A stretch of 64,000 nucleotides of DNA from Nostocoides sp. HKS02 (lineage in GTDB: Bacteria > Actinomycetota > Actinomycetes > Actinomycetales > Dermatophilaceae), in the NCBI RefSeq assembly GCF_009707485.1, contig NZ_CP046121.1:2356001-2420000 (forward strand). Direction: 5' to 3'. Of this stretch, positions 28,525-35,589 are shown in pieces. The translations under genes and the position numbers were made by a program. Positions within the stretch are counted from its first letter, which is position 1. Each line of letters opens with the position of its first letter. The notes beneath the pieces were generated by a model, which worked only from the letters and a program-made list of their open reading frames with translations, had not been told where the DNA came from and did no database searches.

Positions 28525-29286
28525 ATGAGCGGGACTCCCACGGTTGGCGTCGTCGTCGAGGACGACGACGACATCCGCGAGCTCATCGCGACCACGCTGA
28601 CCATGAAGGGCCTCACCGTTCACACCGCGGCCACGGGGCGCGAGGGCCTGGAGCTGATCGGCGCGACCAACCCTGACCTGGTGACCCTCGACATCGGACT
28701 ACCCGACCTCGACGGCATCGAGGTGTGCCGCCAGGTGCGCGCCGTCTCGGACGCCTACATCGTGCTCATCAGCGGACGCACCGACGAGGTCGACCGGCTC
28801 ATGGGGCTGGAAACCGGGGCCGACGACTACCTCACCAAGCCGTTCAGTCCACGCGAGCTCCAGGCTCGGGTCACGGCGATGTTCCGCCGGCCGCGCCGCC
28901 CCACCGCGTGGACGACGCGAGCGGCATACCCCGACGCCCAGACGGCTGACGGCGCAGCTGGCGACGGCGTGGTCGTCCTGGGCAAGCTGGCGGTCGACCT
29001 CGAGAGCCGCAGCGTGACCGTGGACGAGACGGACGTCGAGCTCACCCGCACCGAGTTCGAGCTGCTTGCCGTCATGGTGGGCGCCCCCCGCCGGGTCTGG
29101 GCTCGGGACGTCCTCCTGCGCCGGGTCTGGGGCGAGGACTGGGGCACCGACGAGCACCTGGTCGAGGTCCACGTGGGAAACCTGCGCCGCAAGCTCGGCG
29201 GCGCCACGGGGTCGGCCAGCCTGATTCGCACCGTCCGCGGTGTGGGTTACCGCATGGAGGAGCCCTCGGCCGTCTGGGCGGACTAG
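28525..29286 (+). CDS. OmpR-family DNA-binding response regulator
   Basis: 253 residues. Receiver domain with acidic pocket VEDDDD (about 11-16), phosphoacceptor Asp56 in VTLDIGLP and Lys105 in TKPF. A linker (PTAWTTRAAYPDA) precedes a winged-helix transcriptional domain (LTRTEFELLAVMV, RRVWGEDWGTDEHLVEVHVGNLRRKL, IRTVRGVGYRM). No histidine kinase is adjacent. Three in-frame ATGs lie at 28513, 28516 and 28525; the last gives the normal N-terminus. It is divergent from tasA-like copy 1 and convergent with the HPt gene, so it probably controls this locus. That role is inferred. Confidence 0.9.
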   Translation: MSGTPTVGVVVEDDDDIRELIATTLTMKGLTVHTAATGREGLELIGATNPDLVTLDIGLPDLDGIEVCRQVRAVSDAYIVLISGRTDEVDRLMGLETGADDYLTKPFSPRELQARVTAMFRRPRRPTAWTTRAAYPDAQTADGAAGDGVVVLGKLAVDLESRSVTVDETDVELTRTEFELLAVMVGAPRRVWARDVLLRRVWGEDWGTDEHLVEVHVGNLRRKLGGATGSASLIRTVRGVGYRMEEPSAVWAD

Positions 29287-29642
29287 CTGGGGCGGGGCGG
29301 GACCACGGTCGCCAGTGCCTTGGCGGTGTCGAAGCCCCGTCGGCGCACGCACTGCAGAGCGCCCCGCGCCGCGACGCACCCCCCGACGAGGAGGCATTCC
29401 TCCACCTGGGCCGCCAGGTCCCGCATGGCGACGGCGCCCACCATGGCCGAGCTGACCTTCAGGCTGAGCACCGCGTCCATGGCAGTGGACTCGTCGCCTG
29501 CGACGCAGGCACCGACGAGTCGGCCGATCCGCCCGTCGAGCAGCTCGAGGTAGAGCGCCACGATGCGTCGTGCGGCCTCAGGACTGGCCAGCTCGCCGGC
29601 CAGCTGCTCGAAGATCCGTAGGTCGATCACCGGGTCACCCAC
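29283..29642 (-). CDS. HPt-domain-like protein lacking the phosphoacceptor histidine
   Basis: 119 residues, almost all helical, with the HPt pattern IDLRIFEQLAGEL, RRIVALYLELLDGRIGRLVGAC and LSLKVSSAMVGAVAMRDLAAQVEE. In active HPt proteins the conserved segment reads AHxLKGSS; here the histidine position is Leu59 (AVLSLKVSS), so phosphotransfer at that site should not be possible. I chose the GTG at 29642, which overlaps the signal peptidase stop by eight bases and has GAGG upstream; in-frame starts at 29657 and 29669 are alternatives. It converges on the response regulator with a three-base overlap. A binding or decoy role is possible. Confidence 0.7.
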   Translation of the reverse strand: MGDPVIDLRIFEQLAGELASPEAARRIVALYLELLDGRIGRLVGACVAGDESTAMDAVLSLKVSSAMVGAVAMRDLAAQVEECLLVGGCVAARGALQCVRRRGFDTAKALATVVPPRPS

Positions 29643-30252
29643 CAGAAGCCTCGTCACCAGAGTCCTCATCGCTCGACCAGATGCGCCACAGACCCAGCAG
29701 CACGAGCCCCCCAAGGGCGGTCCACATCGCGCCGAACTGGATGACCGGCGACCGAAGGACGCGGATCGCCGAGCCCAGATGGGGGATGACGACCTTGGCC
29801 TGCCACACCGTGGGGCCGTTGATGGTCGCCACCCACGGGTCGGCCCCGTTGTTGGCGTCGCCCTTGGTGACGATCGCCAGGCGCCCGGAGGAATCGTGGG
29901 TCACCCTGATGACCCGGTGGGTCTCGACCCGGTGGTCCTCGACCGGAATCTGGTAGGTGACGATGTCTCCGACGGCCACGTGCGCGGCGGGCTTCGGCAT
30001 GGTCACGACCACGTCTCCGGGGTTGATCCCAGGCGCCATGCTCCCGGTCAGCATCGTCACGGTCCGGTACCCGAGCACATGCGGCCCCACCCCCAGCAGG
30101 ACGAACGCTGCAGCGGCAAGCACCAGGACGCTGGTCGACAACATCCGGCCGAGGCCGTGGAGCGACCGGCGGAGCGGGAACGCGCCGCGTTGCCGGTCCG
30201 TAGCCCGCATGCGGTGGTCCACGACTGTGGCGGCGTCGATCGGAATGACCAC
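29635..30252 (-). CDS. sipW: SipW-like (ER-type) signal peptidase I
   Basis: 205 residues. TM segment (LSTSVLVLAAAAFVLLGVG), catalytic Ser in LTGSMAPGINPGDVVV, then THRVIRV with the His that replaces Lys in ER-type peptidases, and KGDANNGADPW with the conserved Asp box. A second hydrophobic segment near the C-terminus precedes an acidic tail. SipW-type enzymes process TasA/CalY-like proteins, two of which flank this gene. The GTG at 30252 has AAGGGA upstream; the ATG at 30285 is an alternative start. It lies 98 bases downstream of tasA-like copy 2. Confidence 0.88.
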   Translation of the reverse strand: MVIPIDAATVVDHRMRATDRQRGAFPLRRSLHGLGRMLSTSVLVLAAAAFVLLGVGPHVLGYRTVTMLTGSMAPGINPGDVVVTMPKPAAHVAVGDIVTYQIPVEDHRVETHRVIRVTHDSSGRLAIVTKGDANNGADPWVATINGPTVWQAKVVIPHLGSAIRVLRSPVIQFGAMWTALGGLVLLGLWRIWSSDEDSGDEASGG

Positions 30253-30306
30253 GACCCGGTCCCTTCTGTGATGGCTGTTGGACATGCTCGGGAGCCCAGG
30301 TGCGCC

Positions 30307-30331
30307 GGCCGCCTCCCCCAGCGAGGCGGCC
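30307..30331 (-). terminator. Hairpin between tasA-like copy 2 and sipW
   Basis: Perfect 9-bp arms GGCCGCCTC and GAGGCGGCC around a 7-base loop. It is placed to reduce read-through from the substrate gene into the peptidase gene. Confidence 0.55.
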
Positions 30332-30342
30332 GACGTCCTGGT

Positions 30343-31113
30343 CGACCGGCCTAGTGGGCGGTGGCGGTGCGCTGGGTGCCGGTGAACGCGAAGGTGATGG
30401 TGCTGGCCAGGTTCTGGAAGGTGTTGTCCGCGGCCGCGGGCAGGGACAGCGTGGCCCGCAGGTTGTCGCTGGCCCCGGCGGTCAGGCTGGACAGCCCGGC
30501 CAGGGCGGTGTTGGCGCCGATGACCGGCTGGCTGGCCAGCACCGCGGTGGTCGTACCGGTGCAGGTGTAGGTGTATGCCGGGGCGGTGCCGGCCTCGGTC
30601 CACGGGACCGAGCAGGAGTCCAGGGCCAGGTGCAGCCCGTTGGCGGGGTCGGTGTCCAGCTTGCTGCTCGGCGACGCGGTGGTGGTCAGCGTGACCGCGC
30701 TCAGGGCCTGGGTGCCGGTGTTGCTCAGCGTCACCGCGCGCTGGACGGTGTCGCCGGGGACCAGGCCGGCAGCGGCCACGGCGAGCCGGTTGGCCGGGCC
30801 GGGCGCGCCCAGGCCGATGACGACGGTGCCGCTGGCGACCGACTGGCTGGCCGAGGTGGTCGAGGTGAACGAGCCGAAGGTGCCCAGGCCCGCGACGCCG
30901 GCGGCGCCCGCCAGCAGGGCAACCGAGGCCAGGACCTTGCCGGAGGACTTCGTGGTGGCGTTGCGCATGGGGGTTTCCTTTGCTGGGGGCCGCAGCCGTG
31001 GCGGCTCATGGTCGGGTGTCGGCTTTCGCCGTTGCCACGACTGTGCGACCCCGACCTCAAGGAACCGGCCCACCAGCCCGCAGGATTCGCACAAGAAACC
31101 CGCAAGAACCCCC
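30343..31113. repeat. 771-bp direct repeat, copy B
   Basis: Second copy of the segment at 27675-28445, same orientation, nine substitutions. It ends 68 bases before the tRNA-Thr gene. Recombination between copies would delete or amplify the 2.7-kb segment with the regulator, HPt and sipW genes. Confidence 0.97.
30351..30968 (-). CDS. SipW-dependent-type TasA/CalY-like secreted protein, copy 2
   Basis: 205 residues, differing from copy 1 at three positions (Ser to Thr and Thr to Ala in the SSKLD-DP-NGL segment, Thr to Ser in the NLRAT-LPAAAD segment). It has the same SipW-type signal region, Ser/Thr-rich mature domain and two cysteines. AAAGGA precedes the ATG at 30968, and the upstream ~145 bases equal those of copy 1, so both should be expressed alike. 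It heads a putative operon with sipW and the HPt-like gene. Near identity suggests recent duplication or ongoing gene conversion. Confidence 0.85.
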   Translation of the reverse strand: MRNATTKSSGKVLASVALLAGAAGVAGLGTFGSFTSTTSASQSVASGTVVIGLGAPGPANRLAVAAAGLVPGDTVQRAVTLSNTGTQALSAVTLTTTASPSSKLDTDPANGLHLALDSCSVPWTEAGTAPAYTYTCTGTTTAVLASQPVIGANTALAGLSSLTAGASDNLRATLSLPAAADNTFQNLASTITFAFTGTQRTATAH

Positions 31114-31148
31114 GAACCCGCCGGTGCGGCTGTGCCGCCGGGAAACGC

Positions 31149-31178
31149 AAACGCCCCCGACCGAAGTCGAGGGCGTTT
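31149..31178. terminator. Terminator after tRNA-Thr
   Basis: Hairpin with arms AAACGCCC (31149-31156) and GGGCGTTT (31171-31178) extended inward by a second four-base pairing around a CGAA loop. It lies just downstream of the tRNA on the minus strand. Confidence 0.75.
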
Positions 31179-31180
31179 CG

Positions 31181-31257
31181 TGGAGCCGCCTATCGGAATC
31201 GAACCGATGACCTATTCATTACGAGTGAATCGCTCTGGCCGACTGAGCTAAGGCGGC
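31181..31257 (-). tRNA. tRNA-Thr (anticodon CGU)
   Basis: 77 nt including an encoded CCA. Cloverleaf on the minus strand: acceptor GCCGCCT/AGGCGGC, D-arm GCTC...GAGC, anticodon stem ATTCA/TGAAT around loop CTCGTAA, five-base variable region AGGTC, T-arm ATCGG-TTCGATT-CCGAT, discriminator U. The anticodon CGU reads ACG threonine codons, frequent in this GC-rich genome. It is followed by a hairpin terminator and lies beside the TasA/SipW locus. Confidence 0.97.
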
Positions 31258-31345
31258 GCGTACCCCAAAGGCACGACGCATGAGTATACGGATGGGGCCC
31301 GCAAACGCCGAACCGGGCCACGTCAGCGCGAACGCGGCATACCCG

Positions 31346-32887
31346 TCAGCACTTGAGGCCGTCGGCGAACAGTGTGCCCGCGGTGTAGTAGTCGTCGATG
31401 GCCGAGTCGACGCAGGCATTCGATCGGGCGTATGCCGTGTGGCCGTCGCCGTTGAACGTCAGCAGCCGGGCATTGGCGAGCTCGTGGCGCAGCTGCACCG
31501 ACCACTCGTAGGGCGTCGCCGGGTCGCGGGTCGTGCCGATCACGGCGATGGGTCCACTGCCCGTGGCGCTGATCGCGTGGGGCCCGGTGCCCTCCTTGAC
31601 CGGCCACTGGCCGCAGACGAGCCCACCCCACGCGAGGAACGGACCCCAGGTCGGGGCCTTGGCCGCCGCGTCACGGGCGCGCTGCTCGTAGACCTTGGGG
31701 TCGGGGCTGTCAGGGCTGTCGAGGCAGGAGATGGCATAGAACGCCTCGAGCAGGTTGCCGGTGTAGTGCCCGTTGGGATCGCGCTCGGCGTACTGGTCGG
31801 CGAGCTTCATCAGCTCGGTGCCGTTGTTCTGGTCGACCACCTGGCGCAAGGCCGCCGTGAGTGAGTCCCAGGAGCCCTGGTCATACATGGCCTGGGCAAT
31901 GCCGGTCGCCGCCCAGCCCTCGGTGAGCATCGACTCATGCCCGTCGGACATGGGGACCGGCGAGGCGTCCAGCCGTTTCAGCAGGTCACGCATGCCCGTC
32001 ATCACGCCGTCGACGGAGTTGCCCAACGGGCACCCCGCGTTCACGCAGTTCTGGGCCCACGCGCGGGTGGCTCGCTCGAACCCCTCGGCCTGCCCCAGCG
32101 CGATCTGGGCGGGCGACGCGTCCGGCGGCACGACCCCGTCGAGCACGAACCGGCCGACGAGCTTCGGGAACAGGCCGGCATACACCGCTCCGAGCAGCGT
32201 GCCGTACGACTTGCCGAGGTAGTTGAGCTTGGCGTCGCCGAGGGCCGAGCGCAGGATGTCCATGTCCTTGGCGGCATCCTCGGTCGAGATGTGGCCGATG
32301 AGCGGGCCCGTGCGCTGGACGCAGCCCCGGGCGAACGCCGCGCCGGACGCCGCGAAGGCCTGCTCCTCGGCCTGGTCGTCGGGGGTCGGGTCCTGGGCGA
32401 GGAACGCGTCCATCTGGGCATCGGGCAAGCAGTCGACCGGGTGGGAGCGCTGCACGCCTCGCGGGTCGAAGCCGACGATGTCGAAGCGCTGGCGCACCGG
32501 CGCACCCACGATGAAGTCGGCCGCGCGGGCGTAGTCGACGCCCGACCCGCCCGGTCCACCCGGGTTGACCACCAAGGAGCCGATCCGCTGACCCGGCCGG
32601 GTGGCCTTCATGCGCAGCACCTGGACCGTGATCGAGGCGCCCATGGGCTTGGTGTAGTCCAGCGGGACTGACAGCCCGGCGCACTCGGCGGCGCCACAGG
32701 CGTGCCAGGCGAGCGCCTGTCCGTAGTACCGCGCCAACGCCTGCGACCCGGGGGGCGGAGTGCGCGAGGCACTCGGCAAGGGCGTGGTCGGCGTCTGGCC
32801 GCCCGACCCCGGCATCAGGGAGCAGCCAGACAGACCCAGCGTCAGCGCGGCGGCGGCAGCCACCAGGACCTTTCCGGGCACCCTCAT
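31346..32887 (-). CDS. Secreted lipoprotein alpha/beta hydrolase, tripeptidyl-aminopeptidase (TAP/SlpD) type
   Basis: 513 residues. Signal with lipobox LSGC (Cys near residue 22), Thr/Pro linker, then an alpha/beta hydrolase: oxyanion region VVNPGGPGGSGVDYA, FDIVGFDPRGVQRS, nucleophile elbow GKSYGT, and a C-terminal TAP-like domain with GTTRDPATPYEW and GDGHTAY holding the Asp and His. Family members release N-terminal tripeptides from extracellular peptides. The ATG at 32887 is preceded by GGGGG. A paralogue lies at 46993-48507. It is downstream of holB on the same strand. Confidence 0.87.
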   Translation of the reverse strand: MRVPGKVLVAAAAALTLGLSGCSLMPGSGGQTPTTPLPSASRTPPPGSQALARYYGQALAWHACGAAECAGLSVPLDYTKPMGASITVQVLRMKATRPGQRIGSLVVNPGGPGGSGVDYARAADFIVGAPVRQRFDIVGFDPRGVQRSHPVDCLPDAQMDAFLAQDPTPDDQAEEQAFAASGAAFARGCVQRTGPLIGHISTEDAAKDMDILRSALGDAKLNYLGKSYGTLLGAVYAGLFPKLVGRFVLDGVVPPDASPAQIALGQAEGFERATRAWAQNCVNAGCPLGNSVDGVMTGMRDLLKRLDASPVPMSDGHESMLTEGWAATGIAQAMYDQGSWDSLTAALRQVVDQNNGTELMKLADQYAERDPNGHYTGNLLEAFYAISCLDSPDSPDPKVYEQRARDAAAKAPTWGPFLAWGGLVCGQWPVKEGTGPHAISATGSGPIAVIGTTRDPATPYEWSVQLRHELANARLLTFNGDGHTAYARSNACVDSAIDDYYTAGTLFADGLKC

Positions 32888-32933
32888 GCCCCCGACGGTA
32901 TCTCGACCCGGTTGTCGGGATGACATGTGGCGC

Positions 32934-34073
32934 TCACCGCGGCACTCGGAGCGAGATCGCCATCGCCTCGAGGGCCAGCAGCGGGGCGACGTTGAGGCCG
33001 ATGCGCTCACGCGCCGTGCCGATGGCGTCCATCGCCTGCAGCAGCTGGTCCGGGCCCATCGAGCGGGCGAGCGCCTGCACCATGGGAAGGCTGTCCTGGT
33101 TGACCAGGCCGATGGCCGCACCGCTGTGCAGGACGAGCGCGTCGCGGTAGACCGACAGCAGGTCCACCAGCGACCGGTCGAGCACGTCGCGGGAGTGCCG
33201 CGTCGCCCTCGCCTTCTGCTCGCGCTCGAGCCCCGAGAGCTGGCTGCGGATATGGGGTGGCTGGGTCCGCGCCGACGGATCGGCCCCGAGCACCTCGAGG
33301 AGGCGCTGCCGTTCGCCGGCGTCGCGTTCGGCTGCCGCGGCGGTGGACTCCTGCTCGGCGATCGCGGCCAGGTCGGCAGCGGCCCCGATCGCGTCGCCGA
33401 CTCCGTGGATGCGGCCGGCGAGCCCGATGACGTCGGTGCGCCTGACCCGGGCATCCTCGTCACGAGCGAGGCGCCGGGCGAGCCCGACATGGCACTGCGC
33501 CGCCCGCGCGGCATACCGGGCCATGGGCATCTCGACCCCGTCGCGGCGGTGCAGCAGCTCGGCCACGGCCTCGACCGGGGGCGTGCGCAGCCGGACGTGG
33601 CGCGAGCGCGAGCGGATGGTGATGACGACGTCCTCGAGCGAGGGCGCGCAGAGGATCCAGACGGTGCGCGCGACCGGCTCCTCGATGGCCTTGAGCAGGG
33701 CATCGGCGGCGCGCTCGGTCAGCCGGTCGGCGTCCTCGATGATGATGACCCGCCACGGGCCGACCGAGGGCCGCAACGCCGACATCGCGGCGAGCTCGCG
33801 GGCCTGCTCGACCTTGATCGACAACCCCTCGGTGGCGATGACGTCGACATCGGCGTGGGTGCCGTCGACTGCCGTGCGGCACTCCCGGCAGTCGCCGCAG
33901 CCATGCTGGGGGCACTCGAGAGCGCCGGCGAACGCGCGTGCGGCCACCGACCGACCGGAGCCCGGGGGGCCCGTGAGAAGCCACGCATGGGTCATGGCGG
34001 CGCGGTCCTGCGCTGCCCGCTGGAGCGTGGCGACAGCGGCGTCCTGACCGATGACGTCGCGCCAGACGCTCAT
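32934..34073 (-). CDS. holB: DNA polymerase III delta' subunit
   Basis: 379 residues. Clamp-loader subunit. AAA+ fold with GPPGSGRS (Arg in place of the P-loop Lys, consistent with a subunit that need not hydrolyse ATP), zinc-binding cysteines in ECPQHGCGDCREC, then VIIIEDADRLTERAADALLKAIEEP and an SRSRHVRLRTP segment. The C-terminal helical domain forms the clamp-loader collar. The ATG at 34073 overlaps the tmk stop as ATGA; tmk-holB is the conserved actinobacterial pair. Confidence 0.93.
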   Translation of the reverse strand: MSVWRDVIGQDAAVATLQRAAQDRAAMTHAWLLTGPPGSGRSVAARAFAGALECPQHGCGDCRECRTAVDGTHADVDVIATEGLSIKVEQARELAAMSALRPSVGPWRVIIIEDADRLTERAADALLKAIEEPVARTVWILCAPSLEDVVITIRSRSRHVRLRTPPVEAVAELLHRRDGVEMPMARYAARAAQCHVGLARRLARDEDARVRRTDVIGLAGRIHGVGDAIGAAADLAAIAEQESTAAAAERDAGERQRLLEVLGADPSARTQPPHIRSQLSGLEREQKARATRHSRDVLDRSLVDLLSVYRDALVLHSGAAIGLVNQDSLPMVQALARSMGPDQLLQAMDAIGTARERIGLNVAPLLALEAMAISLRVPR

Positions 34074-34686
34074 CGCAGCAGCCCGTCGGAGCGCAGCCGC
34101 TCGAGGACGAGGTGGTGGATCTCCTCGGGGTCGAGCGTGCCATCGACGACGAGGTAGCGCTCGGGGTGGCCCTGGGCCATCGCCAGGAAGTGGGCCCGCA
34201 CCGCCTCGTGGAAGGTGTCGTCCTCGGACTCGAGCCGGTCGTGCACCTCGCCCCGGCGACGACGGCCCTCCTGGGCCGACACGTCGACGATGACCGTGAG
34301 GTCAGGCACGAGGTGGTCGACCGCCCACATCGTCAGCTCGTGGATCTCGGAGGCGCCCAGGTCTCGACCCGCCCCTTGGTAGGCGACCGACGAGTCGGTG
34401 TAGCGGTCCGTGATAACCACGTGGCCGGCTGCCAGGGCGGGACGCAGCACCAGCTCGGCGTGGTGGGCCTTGTCGGCGGCGTAGAGCAGCGCCTCGGCCC
34501 GGGGGAGACGTGGTCACCATGGAGCACGAGATCGCGGATCTGCTGGCCCAGCAGGGTGCCACCGGGCTGGCGGGTGAGGGTGACCGTGCGACCAGCCCCC
34601 TCGAACGCCTCGCGCAACAGCGCCACCTGGGTGGACTTGCCCGCACCGTCGCCGCCCTCGAAGGCGATGAAGAGTCCGTCGGTCAC
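34070..34686 (-). CDS. tmk: Thymidylate kinase, frameshifted in this sequence
   Basis: Phosphorylates dTMP to dTDP. The N-terminal part carries the P-loop EGGDGAGKST (about 10-18) and TRQPGGTLLGQQIRDLVLHGDHV. The rest, in another frame, carries VLRPALAAGHVVITDRYTDSSVAYQGAGR, DLTVIVDVS and the C-terminal helices. Adding one base in the G5 run at 34501-34505 joins them as HVSPRAEALLYAADKAHHAEL and gives about 205 residues, the normal length. The gene is essential in bacteria, so a sequencing error is much likelier than a broken gene. The GTG at 34686 follows TAGGCT by six bases; the stop overlaps holB. Confidence 0.92.
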
Positions 34687-34698
34687 GTGCCGAGCCTA
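34686..34698 (-). promoter_or_regulatory. Leaderless-type promoter of tmk-holB
   Basis: TAGGCT on the minus strand (34693-34698) with a six-base gap to the GTG at 34686 and no ribosome binding site. Confidence 0.5.
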
Positions 34699-34768
34699 GG
34701 CCAGCAGCCGGACACCCTCACCGACGCGGTATGCCGCCGTGCTCAGACCCCGTGGTCAGGCGCCGTGG

Positions 34769-35557
34769 TCAGGCGCCGTGGCGCGCGGCGTTCGCGTAGA
34801 TCGCGTCACGGACGTACTGGGACAGGCCGGGACGGATCTCGTCGTACGTCGCGGTGAACCGCGGGTCGCTGAGGTAGAGGTCGCCCAACCCCTTGTGGGA
34901 CTCGTGGGAGCAGTCGTAGAACCGGTCATGGATCGACCTGCGGTGCTGCTCGGCGGCATCCATCGCCACCGTGCTCGTCGGCGGCTCCCCGGCATCCATC
35001 GACGCGGTGAAGGCGGCCAGCACGGCGTCGCTCTCGGCCTTGACCTGGGCCCAGTCCTCCTTGGTGTAGTTCTTGGTGCGCTGGCGTGACTGCTTCCAGG
35101 CATCGGTGTCACCCCACCGCTCCTGCGCTTCAGCCTGGGCGTCGTCGAACCCCTCGCCGAACAGCTCCTTGAGGTCCTCGGTGGTGGCTGGTTCGTTGGT
35201 CATCTGTCTCTCCAATGCTCGGTCGATGGCGCTCACGAGCTCGGCCATCTCGTCCAGGCGCGCCGCCACGGCGGCGCGCTGACGGCGCAGGTGCTGCTCG
35301 ACGCTCTCGGGGTGCTCCAGCAACAGTCCGATCTCCTCGAGCGCGAAGCCGAGGCGGCGGTAGACGACGACGTGCTGGAGTCGGGTGAGGTCGTCATCGG
35401 TGTAGAGCCGGTACCCGGCGGTCGACCGGTCGCTGGGTCGCAACAGGCCGATCTCGTCGTAGTGGTGCAGCGTGCGCACGGTGATGTCGAACCGCTCGGC
35501 CACCTGCCCGACGGTGAGGACTCCTGCCCGCGTCTGCGGGCTCCGGTTCGCCGTCAT
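34769..35557 (-). CDS. MerR-family transcriptional activator with TipAS effector domain
   Basis: 262 residues. N-terminal MerR winged helix (VGQVAERFDITVRTLHHYDEIGLLRPS, GYRLYTDDDLTRLQHVVVYRRLGF), a coiled-coil dimer helix, then the TipAS-like antibiotic-binding domain (WKQSRQRTKNYTKEDW, HRRSIHDRFYDCSHESHKGLGDLYLSDPRFTATYDEI). TipA-type proteins trap thiopeptides or other ligands and activate their own promoter and efflux genes. An MFS exporter ends just upstream. The ATG at 35557 follows CACAGT by six bases, and a nested palindrome lies over the promoter. Confidence 0.88.
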   Translation of the reverse strand: MTANRSPQTRAGVLTVGQVAERFDITVRTLHHYDEIGLLRPSDRSTAGYRLYTDDDLTRLQHVVVYRRLGFALEEIGLLLEHPESVEQHLRRQRAAVAARLDEMAELVSAIDRALERQMTNEPATTEDLKELFGEGFDDAQAEAQERWGDTDAWKQSRQRTKNYTKEDWAQVKAESDAVLAAFTASMDAGEPPTSTVAMDAAEQHRRSIHDRFYDCSHESHKGLGDLYLSDPRFTATYDEIRPGLSQYVRDAIYANAARHGA

Positions 35558-35569
35558 GACTCCACTGTG
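35557..35569 (-). promoter_or_regulatory. Leaderless-type -10 element of the MerR gene
   Basis: Minus-strand CACAGT at 35564-35569, six bases, then the ATG at 35557. The adjacent palindrome at 35567-35589 would occupy the -35/-10 spacer. Confidence 0.4.
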
Positions 35570-35589
35570 AGGCCTCACGCGGCGTGAGG
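35567..35589. promoter_or_regulatory. Nested palindromic operator candidate for the MerR/TipA-like regulator
   Basis: GTGAGGCCTCAC (35567-35578) is a perfect 12-bp palindrome, and CCTCACGC-G-GCGTGAGG (35573-35589) is another perfect palindrome sharing the middle CCTCAC. Together they give three alternating copies of the same half-site between the MFS stop codon and the MerR start, the place where MerR proteins bind. Confidence 0.6.

Noticed and set aside
31181..31257. tRNA-Thr as attachment site of an integrated island carrying the TasA locus
   Set aside because: No repeat of the tRNA 3' end, integrase or phage gene is visible in the window.
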